Source of the DNA: Thiothrix phosphatis
GTDB lineage: Bacteria > Pseudomonadota > Gammaproteobacteria > Thiotrichales > Thiotrichaceae
Assembly (NCBI RefSeq): GCF_035668035.1
Contig: NZ_JAYMYJ010000094.1
Span: 10,032-74,031 of the forward strand
Direction: 5' to 3'
Length of the DNA: 64,000 nt
Made by a program: the position numbers and the translations under genes. How positions within the stretch are numbered: position 1 is the first letter of the stretch; every line of letters starts with the position of its first letter. This document shows positions 57,560 through 64,000 of this stretch, in pieces. The notes under the pieces are model-generated. The model was not told where the DNA came from and ran no database searches. It was given only the letters and a program-made list of their open reading frames with translations.

Positions 57560-60500
57560 ATGGATATTTGTCACGGAACATGGGTTCCCGCCAGCAATAG
57601 TGATTTCAATAATCAGGGGCAATTCATTTTCTGGGTTGAAACGCCAGCCCAGCCCCGCAGCAAAGTCAAAGAAGGTATCCACCCTAACCACCTGTCCAAA
57701 AACACTGCCCTGGGCGATTTTCTGACCTCAGTTTTGTCCCTCAGCAAGGCCACGCTGCTGGCTCTTCAGCCAAAACCTGCCATTTTCTATGCCACCCTGC
57801 CCACCCATGCAGAGTTGCCCTTACCCAGCCTGGAAATGGCGCAACTGACAGGTGAATTCCTGCCGGATGAGTGCTCCTGGCAAACGTGGGCCATCAACGG
57901 CAAGGTGATCAACCAGCCGTTGTTGTTCCTGCGTGAATTGCAGTTTATTGCCAGTATGGGGCAGCCGGGCTTCCGCTTGGGCAGTGATTTGCTGTTCTGG
58001 GTGCAATACGCGCAGCAGTTGCGCAATATGATCCGCCAACACCAGTTCTTGCCAGTGATGAAATGCCGTCAGCCTGCGGGTAAAAAGGCACGTTTAAGCA
58101 TTGAGACTGGCTGGTCGCCGGTAGGCAGTCTGTATGAACGCGGCCTACAGGATTTTGCTGCCGCCATGCCGGGTATTTGCACAACTATCAGTAATCAGCC
58201 CCCGCCACAAACCAGTGCCTCAAATCACCCGGACAATTGGGAAGCGCTGGCCTTGCTCAGGCATTTTTCCGAACAGCAATTGGAAGGGCTGGTAACCAGC
58301 GCCAAGTTCACCAAACAGGTCTTGCAACAGCTAGGTGATAGCTGGTTGCTGGATGCGGCAGGCTATACCGTCAGCGGCGTCCACAAAATGCCGAATACCG
58401 ACAGCGGTCTGACGGCTGGAGACTGGCAGCAATGGTATGCATGGCAACGGGGCATCGTGGGTAAAACACAGGATGCCGGTTTTGCGCTGGGGCTGCGTTT
58501 GCAACCAGCCGATAACAGGCCGGATACCGACTGGTGGCTGGGTTTCTTTGTCGAATCCAGCCAGGACCCTTCCCTGAAAATGGATTTGTCTGACTGGTGG
58601 ACGCTATCCAGTGCCAAGCAAAAGCAATGGCAGCAACATTTCGGCCCACAGTTTGAACGCAACCTGCTGGTCAATATGGGGCATGCCGCGCGGATGTGCC
58701 CTTTGTTGTGGCAAGGTATGGAATCATCCCAGCCAACCGGTGTGAGCCTTGACCTGCCAACCGCTTATGAATTCCTGAAAAATGACGCCGCCGTGTTGGA
58801 GGCCGCCGGTTTTAGGATTGCCCTGCCCAGCTGGTGGACGCCGCAAGGCCGCAAACGGGCACGTATCCGTATCAAGGCGTCAGGCAGGTCAGCCTCTGCA
58901 CAGGAAAAAAACAGCGGTACAGGCTATTTTTCCCTGCCATCGCTGGTGCAATACCACTACGAACTGGCTGTTGGGGGTGACGCCGTTACGGAGCAGGAAT
59001 GGCAGGCACTGGTCAATGCCAAAACACCTCTGGTGCAGTTCCGGGGTGAATGGATGGAGCTGGACAGCGCCCAGATGGAACAACTGTTGGCTTTATGGCG
59101 GCAACAGGAACAGGATGGAGTGGATGCCTCCGTCAGTGATTTGCTCAAGCAAGTGGCCGAGGCTGATGACAACACCACCGAATTTGTTTTCGATGAGGTG
59201 CTGGATAGGGTGCTGCAAGGCCTGCAACAGCAGCGTGGCATTGAGCCTCTGGACAATCCTGTGGGGTTGCGGGGTCAGTTAAGGGCGTACCAAAAACAGG
59301 GTTTGTCATGGTTGGCTGCCCAGGAAAGCCTGGGGCTTAACCCTTGTCTGGCGGATGACATGGGGCTTGGTAAAACCATCCAGGTGATTGCATTGTTGCT
59401 GCATGAACGCAACCAGCTAACAGAGCAACAGCGGGCAGTCTTGCCACCCACTTTGCTGATTGCACCTACCTCGGTATTAAGCAACTGGCAAAAGGAAATG
59501 GAAAAGTTTTCCCCACAGTTGCGCAGCCTGATCCATCATGGCAGCGACCGTGCCGACAAGCCCAAACCTTTCAAGGACGCAGTTGCCACCCATGACGTGG
59601 TGATCACCTCTTTCACCATCGCCCGCAAGGATAGCGCTTTGTTCAAACAGCAAGCCTGGCAGCGTATCGTGGTGGACGAAGCCCAGAACATCAAGAACCC
59701 AAAATCTGCCCAGGCCAAAGCCATCTATGCACTGGAGGCCCCGCACCGCATTGCCATGACAGGTACCCCGATAGAAAACCGCCTGATGGATATGTGGTCG
59801 CTGTTCCACTTCCTCAACCCTGGCTATTTGGGCAACGCTACCCAGTTCAAGCGGGCCTATGAAACCCCGATCCAGCGAGAGGGCGACACACAGCGTTCCA
59901 GGCAATTGCAGCGTCTGGTTCAACCATTCATTTTGCGCCGCCTGAAAACCGACAGGTCGATCATCACCGACCTGCCAGACAAGGTTGAGCAAAAGGTCTA
60001 TTGCAACCTGACCAAGGAGCAGGCTTCCCTGTATCAGGCGGTGGTGGATGATGTGCAGCAACAGTTGGAGGAGGTGGAGGGCATTCAGCGTAAAGGCTTG
60101 ATCCTGGCAACGCTGATGAAACTGAAGCAGATTTGCAACCATCCTGCCCAGTTCCTGCAGGATGGCAGCAGCTTCAGTGAGGCCCGTTCACACAAGCTGA
60201 CCCGCTTGGCTGAAATGGTCGAGGAAGCACTGGAGGAATCCGACAGCCTGTTGCTGTTTACCCAGTTTACCGAAGTGGGTGAGCAACTGGAGAAACTGTT
60301 ACGCGGGAAATACGCCAGCCCCGTTTATTACCTGCATGGCGGAACCAGCCGCAAACACCGGGAACAGATGATCGACAGTTTTCAGGACCCTGATACCCCG
60401 GCAGGCATTTTCATCCTTTCCCTCAAGGCCGGGGGCGTCGGCATCACCCTGACGCAGGCCAACCATGTGTTCCATTTTGATCGCTGGTGGAACCCGGCCG

Positions 60501-60733
60501 TTGAGAACCAAGCCACTGACCGTGCTTACCGTATTGGCCAGCAGAAAACAGTGTTTGCCCATAAAATGGTGACACTGGGGACGCTGGAGGAGCGCATTGA
60601 CAAGATGCTCGAAGACAAGCAGGCACTGGCAGACAGCATTATCGGCACGGATGAAAACTGGCTGACCGAGATGGACAATGCTGCTTTCCGGCAACTCATC
60701 CAGCTTAACCGCGCCACTATCCTGGAGGCTTGA
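57560..60733 (+). CDS. SNF2-family DNA/RNA helicase (YwqA-like)
   Basis: The 1057-residue protein has a large N-terminal region specific to bacterial SNF2 proteins (about 1-580), and a C-terminal SNF2 ATPase. Visible motifs are Q-loop LRAYQKQGLSWL, motif I DDMGLGKT, motif II DEAQNIKNP, motif III MTGTPIENRL, and C-terminal motifs GVGITLTQANHVFHFDRWWNPAVENQATDRAYRIGQ. It probably remodels or translocates on DNA. The next gene encodes a SWIM zinc-finger protein 2 bases downstream, as in the ywqA-ywqB pair of Bacillus. ATG at 57560. Confidence 0.9.
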   Translation: MDICHGTWVPASNSDFNNQGQFIFWVETPAQPRSKVKEGIHPNHLSKNTALGDFLTSVLSLSKATLLALQPKPAIFYATLPTHAELPLPSLEMAQLTGEFLPDECSWQTWAINGKVINQPLLFLRELQFIASMGQPGFRLGSDLLFWVQYAQQLRNMIRQHQFLPVMKCRQPAGKKARLSIETGWSPVGSLYERGLQDFAAAMPGICTTISNQPPPQTSASNHPDNWEALALLRHFSEQQLEGLVTSAKFTKQVLQQLGDSWLLDAAGYTVSGVHKMPNTDSGLTAGDWQQWYAWQRGIVGKTQDAGFALGLRLQPADNRPDTDWWLGFFVESSQDPSLKMDLSDWWTLSSAKQKQWQQHFGPQFERNLLVNMGHAARMCPLLWQGMESSQPTGVSLDLPTAYEFLKNDAAVLEAAGFRIALPSWWTPQGRKRARIRIKASGRSASAQEKNSGTGYFSLPSLVQYHYELAVGGDAVTEQEWQALVNAKTPLVQFRGEWMELDSAQMEQLLALWRQQEQDGVDASVSDLLKQVAEADDNTTEFVFDEVLDRVLQGLQQQRGIEPLDNPVGLRGQLRAYQKQGLSWLAAQESLGLNPCLADDMGLGKTIQVIALLLHERNQLTEQQRAVLPPTLLIAPTSVLSNWQKEMEKFSPQLRSLIHHGSDRADKPKPFKDAVATHDVVITSFTIARKDSALFKQQAWQRIVVDEAQNIKNPKSAQAKAIYALEAPHRIAMTGTPIENRLMDMWSLFHFLNPGYLGNATQFKRAYETPIQREGDTQRSRQLQRLVQPFILRRLKTDRSIITDLPDKVEQKVYCNLTKEQASLYQAVVDDVQQQLEEVEGIQRKGLILATLMKLKQICNHPAQFLQDGSSFSEARSHKLTRLAEMVEEALEESDSLLLFTQFTEVGEQLEKLLRGKYASPVYYLHGGTSRKHREQMIDSFQDPDTPAGIFILSLKAGGVGITLTQANHVFHFDRWWNPAVENQATDRAYRIGQQKTVFAHKMVTLGTLEERIDKMLEDKQALADSIIGTDENWLTEMDNAAFRQLIQLNRATILEA

Positions 60734-60735
60734 AG

Positions 60736-61569
60736 ATGGCAAAAATGACTCGCACTTGGTGGGGGGAAAAGTTCCTCAACGTACTGGCCATCAGTATGGA
60801 CAGCGGGCGGCTGGGGCGCGGCAGGGCTTATTCAGGCCCCAATCGCTTGTTGAGCTTCGCGATTGATGGCCCGCTGGCCAAGGCGACGGTACGCGGCAAC
60901 GTCAACCCGTATTTTGGGGTCACCAAGGAACCCCGTTACCAAGTTGAAGTGAAACTGAAACCCCTTTCCCCCAAGGATTGGGGCAAGCTGATTGAGGCCA
61001 TCAGCCAGAACGCGGCGTGCTTGTCGCAGTTGCTGCTGAATGAAATGCCAGCGGCGATTGAAAGCGTCTTTGCCAGACAAAACTTGCACCTGCTACCACA
61101 ACGTAGCAGCGACCTGATCAGTACATGCTCATGCCCGGATTACGCTTCACCGTGCAAGCATGTGGCCGGGGTTTATTACAAGCTGGCTTCGCTGCTGGAT
61201 CGTGACCCAATGCTGCTGTTTCAGCTGCGCGGGATGGATCCTGTCAGGTTACAGGAAAAGCTGGCGGATTCCCCCTTGGGGAAAGCCTTGCTGGAGCAGC
61301 GCGGCGAGACCGGGCAGGCGCTTGAATACCATGCCCATCGCTACCCCGAGCCACAGCAGCAACCATTGGCAGTAACCAGCCTGAAAGCATTCTGGCAGGG
61401 GCAAACCGCCCTGCCGTTGGTGGAGGCCAGCGGCAAAGCAGCCACGCCAGCGGTATTGGTCAAAAAAGGTGGGGATTACCCCGCTTTCTGGCAACGGGAC
61501 AATTCCTTTATAGGGGCAATGGAGGCTCTCTATACCAGCGTCACCGACAAGAACAAGGCTGTGCTGTAA
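60736..61569 (+). CDS. SWIM zinc-finger protein (YwqB-like)
   Basis: The 277-residue protein has a SWIM motif (STCSCPDYASPCKHVAGVYY, about residue 135), which binds zinc and is used for DNA or protein contact, and the N-terminal RTWWGEKFLNVLAISMDSGRLGRGRAY typical of SNF2-partner SWIM proteins. GGAGG lies 7 bases before the ATG at 60736, within the end of the helicase gene. Function with the helicase is inferred from conserved pairing. Confidence 0.9.
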   Translation: MAKMTRTWWGEKFLNVLAISMDSGRLGRGRAYSGPNRLLSFAIDGPLAKATVRGNVNPYFGVTKEPRYQVEVKLKPLSPKDWGKLIEAISQNAACLSQLLLNEMPAAIESVFARQNLHLLPQRSSDLISTCSCPDYASPCKHVAGVYYKLASLLDRDPMLLFQLRGMDPVRLQEKLADSPLGKALLEQRGETGQALEYHAHRYPEPQQQPLAVTSLKAFWQGQTALPLVEASGKAATPAVLVKKGGDYPAFWQRDNSFIGAMEALYTSVTDKNKAVL

Positions 61570-61709
61570 ACCCGGAAAGCGGGTTCTGGGGAGCGTTGCC
61601 TGTATCGTCTGGATAAGCACGCTGGCTCTATATGTGTTTCGGGGTCTTGGGTGCTTTAGCTGCTGGCCACCAAAGAGTAACCAACTGATAATAAAGCAAT
61701 AACCCATAT

Positions 61710-61737
61710 GGTCTTAGGTGGGCTTTTTGCCAAGACC
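61710..61737. repeat. Stem-loop between convergent genes
   Basis: GGTCTT at 61710 pairs with AAGACC at 61732, with two further G/C pairs inside. It lies in the 248-base gap between the SWIM gene and leuA. Another short hairpin (AACCCG / CGGGTT) is at 61569-61585. Either could end transcription, but T-runs are poor. Confidence 0.35.
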
Positions 61738-61817
61738 CTGAAACCCATAATGAGCCATATGTGAGGCAGCATGACGCCCCCTCACCTCACTCACTCTTGG
61801 TCATACCCGCCCATCAT

Positions 61818-63482
61818 TCACGCGGCAACTTGCAACGCCGTGCGGTTAAGCGCCGCAATCGCCGCCATCAACGACGCACTCACCGTATCGTGGTCCCGCG
61901 CCGCAGCGCCCACCCGATTGCCATCGATATTGAGCAACACATAGGCGACCGCTTCGGCATTCGTACCGCTGCCGACTGCGTGTTCGCTGTAATCGACCAC
62001 CGCTATTTGCTGTCCGCTATACTGCTGCCAAGCATCGATGAAGGCTGACATCGCGCCTTCGCCCTCACCGTGGATGAGCTGTTCCACCTTGCCCTGAGCT
62101 ATCCGCGCTTCGATCACGTCATTGCCGCCGCTGCGTTTCAACTGATAGCCATTGAGGCGCGGGCTGTCGTGGCTGGCAATGAAATGCTCGCAGAACAATT
62201 GGTAAATGGTTGCAGCGTTGATTTCACCGCCGCGTGTTTCACTGGCGCGCTGCACGATCTGCGCCAGTTCCACCTGCATCCAGCGCGGCAAGCTCAAGCC
62301 GTAGTCGCGCTCCAGGACAAACGCCACGCCGCCTTTCCCGGACTGACTATTGACCCGCACCACGGCCTGGAAATCGCGCCCAAGGTCGTGCGGATCAATC
62401 GGCAAATAGGCGACCTGCCACGGTTCATCCGGCTGCTGTTTCTGCAAGCTCTTGCGGATCGCGTCCTGATGGCTGCCGGAAAACGCGGTGTAGACCATCT
62501 CGCCAACCCACGGGTGACGCGGATGCACTGGCAAACCCGTACAGCGCATGTAGGTCTGGATGATCTCGTCCGGGTTGGCAAAGTCCAGTTGCGGGTCAAT
62601 CCCCTGGCTGTACAAATTCATCGCCATGGTGAGGATGTCGAGATTGCCAGTACGTTCGCCATTGCCCATCAAGGTGCCTTCCACCCGGTCGGCTCCGGCC
62701 AGCAAGGCCAATTCAGCGGCGGCCACCGCACAGCCCCGGTCATTGTGGGTATGCACCGACAAAATGATGCTGTCGCGGCGGCTGATGTGGGTGGAAAAAT
62801 ATTCCACCTGATCAGCAAACACATTCGGTGACGCGACTTCCACCGTGCTCGGCAAATTGATGATGCAGGGGTGTTCCGGTGTTGGTTGCCAAACATCAAT
62901 CACTGCTTCGCACACGTCCACCGCGTAATCGGTTTCGGTGCTGGTGAAACTTTCCGGGGAATACTGGAACACCCAATCGGTGGCCGGGTAACGGGCGGCT
63001 TCCCGCGCCACCCATTCCGCACCCCGGCGGGCAATTGCGGTGATACCGGCCTTGTCCATGCCGAACACGCGCTCACGCTGCACGGTGGAGGTGGAATTGT
63101 AGACATGCACCACCGCGCGATGCACACCCTGGAGCGCCTCGAATGTACGCACGATCAAATCTTCCCGCGCCTGCACCAACACCTGGACGGTGACATCCTC
63201 GGGAATCTGCCGGGCCTCGATCAACCAGCGCACGAAATCGTAATCCGGCTGGCTGGCGGAAGGGAAACCGACTTCGATTTCCTTGAAACCCATCTTGACC
63301 AACAAGGCCCACATGTCGCGTTTCTGCGCAACATTCATCGGCTCCAGCAGCGCCTGGTTGCCGTCACGCAAATCGACACTGGCCCAGATCGGGGCTTGCT
63401 CAATGCTGCGGTTCGGCCACTGACGGTTGGCCATGAAGGGCGCGACCGTGGGGCGATACTTGCGATGGTCAAAGGCTTTCAT
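61818..63482 (-). CDS. leuA: 2-isopropylmalate synthase
   Basis: The 554-residue protein has the HMG-CoA-lyase-like barrel with the metal/substrate motif VDLRDGNQAL and the HTHNDRG and GNGERTGN blocks, and a C-terminal LeuA dimer/regulatory domain (about 430-550) for leucine feedback. It condenses acetyl-CoA with 2-oxoisovalerate, the first step of leucine synthesis. The ATG at 63482 follows AGGAGC. It is alone; no other leu genes are in the window. Confidence 0.95.
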   Translation of the reverse strand: MKAFDHRKYRPTVAPFMANRQWPNRSIEQAPIWASVDLRDGNQALLEPMNVAQKRDMWALLVKMGFKEIEVGFPSASQPDYDFVRWLIEARQIPEDVTVQVLVQAREDLIVRTFEALQGVHRAVVHVYNSTSTVQRERVFGMDKAGITAIARRGAEWVAREAARYPATDWVFQYSPESFTSTETDYAVDVCEAVIDVWQPTPEHPCIINLPSTVEVASPNVFADQVEYFSTHISRRDSIILSVHTHNDRGCAVAAAELALLAGADRVEGTLMGNGERTGNLDILTMAMNLYSQGIDPQLDFANPDEIIQTYMRCTGLPVHPRHPWVGEMVYTAFSGSHQDAIRKSLQKQQPDEPWQVAYLPIDPHDLGRDFQAVVRVNSQSGKGGVAFVLERDYGLSLPRWMQVELAQIVQRASETRGGEINAATIYQLFCEHFIASHDSPRLNGYQLKRSGGNDVIEARIAQGKVEQLIHGEGEGAMSAFIDAWQQYSGQQIAVVDYSEHAVGSGTNAEAVAYVLLNIDGNRVGAAARDHDTVSASLMAAIAALNRTALQVAA

Positions 63483-63616
63483 TGCTTGTGCTCCTGTATA
63501 TCGAATGGGGAAATAGTAATGCAGGAGCTGTGGAAGATTGTTGCGATTATTGTGTGCTAATGGTGTTTGTTGGCAATATAGTTGCCGATAGTCTCAGTAT
63601 TTTGAGATTATCTGCT

Positions 63617-64000
63617 TCATGCCGTGGAAGACGCCTCCAGTGCGGTCAGGAATGCTTGCAGCTTCGCCTCGTCTTCATCACAGGCCTCATACAAAGCACG
63701 CAGGACATATTGCACGACGGGCGGCGTGTTGGAGGCCGAAGCTGCCTGCAAGGCGGCGACGGCAAGCTGCTCCAGTTCCTCCAGATGGCCAAGCCGCTGC
63801 TGGCAGCGGATGATTTCCGCCAGCGTATAGGCCAGTCCGGTTGGGTCTTGCTCGGCCTGGTAGAGGGGCAGCGCTTGCGCATAAACTGATAATGCCTGTT
63901 CCGGCTGGTTTTCTGACAATAGTAATATTCCCTGCATTAACAATACATTGGCGAGCCCGAGCTTCGCCTGTTCCTGTTGGTAGAGTTCGATGGCCTGATC
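63617..64000 (-). CDS. TPR-repeat protein, C-terminal part (cut by the window edge)
   Basis: The reading frame is open from the window edge (DQAIELYQQEQAKLGLANV...) to a stop at 63617. It shows tetratricopeptide-like helices (PEQALSVYAQALPLYQAEQDPTGLAYTLAEI and LGHLEELEQLAVAALQ). The start lies beyond 64000. The full protein and function cannot be told. Confidence 0.65.
   Translation of the reverse strand, partial: DQAIELYQQEQAKLGLANVLLMQGILLLSENQPEQALSVYAQALPLYQAEQDPTGLAYTLAEIIRCQQRLGHLEELEQLAVAALQAASASNTPPVVQYVLRALYEACDEDEAKLQAFLTALEASSTA

Noticed and set aside
1..64000. CRISPR arrays, tRNA or rRNA genes, insertion sequences, prophage
   Set aside because: I saw no regularly spaced repeats, cloverleaf sequences, transposase or phage genes on either strand.

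Overview
The window looks like the chromosome of a sulfur-oxidising, chemolithoautotrophic gammaproteobacterium of the Thiothrix/Thiotrichales type. This is inferred from gene content, not from a marker gene. It carries a large DUF2309 (DabA-like) inorganic-carbon operon, two SulP anion transporters, a complete NAD-coupled [NiFe] hydrogenase operon (hoxFUYH plus maturation protease), type IV pilus retraction ATPases and gammaproteobacterial housekeeping genes such as rsgA, bioD and leuA. I see no rRNA, tRNA, CRISPR array, phage or intact insertion sequence. Layout: 1-5.7 kb is a four-gene minus-strand operon (SPFH/prohibitin protein, a two-module periplasmic binding lipoprotein, a family 3 binding protein, and an Amt-like channel with a coiled-coil head), without ABC permease or ATPase genes. 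5.8-8.7 kb holds a small glycine-rich membrane protein, a DUF697 protein, an orphan polyamine-binding protein and yggS. 8.7-12.1 kb has three consecutive PilT/PilU ATPases, followed by bioD, an AT-rich gap with a Fur-like box, and a secreted DUF1566 protein. 13.8-30.4 kb is the most interesting region. It contains a five-gene operon of one DabA-like protein and four complex-I-antiporter-like membrane proteins, two SulP transporters each preceded by a related small ORF, and a divergent sensor kinase/NtrC-type sigma-54 activator pair. Both SulP units have a GG-N10-GC sigma-54 promoter, and a palindrome TGGTTAATATTAACCA or close variant lies about 110 bp upstream of each, which suggests a dedicated sigma-54 regulon for anion/bicarbonate uptake. 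30.5-38.6 kb is accessory: glyoxalase I, a hemerythrin-like protein, an SGNH protein, a WYL regulator with VOC/SRPBCC genes and decayed duplicate remnants, a YkgJ protein and a large SdrD-B/DUF11 secreted protein. 38.6-43.6 kb is the hox hydrogenase. 43.9-53.2 kb holds rsgA, a sulfur amino-acid module (methionine gamma-lyase, cysteine-dioxygenase-like protein, multi-rhodanese protein), a GST, a lipoprotein, and a divergent ChaN-PDZ / M1 peptidase pair whose 5' ends overlap. 53.2-57.5 kb contains a candidate small RNA, a second GST, a TetR/HPP pair, a DinB protein, a DUF6653-like membrane protein and a chimeric GFA-PaiB ORF. 57.5-64 kb has a SNF2 helicase/SWIM zinc-finger pair, leuA and the C-terminal part of a TPR protein cut by the window edge. 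How the parts fit: the hydrogenase can supply NADH and the DabA-like/SulP cluster is the likely carbon supply for autotrophic growth. The sigma-54 two-component system is the likely switch for the SulP units. The sulfur amino-acid enzymes and rhodanese protein would handle organic thiols and sulfane sulfur.
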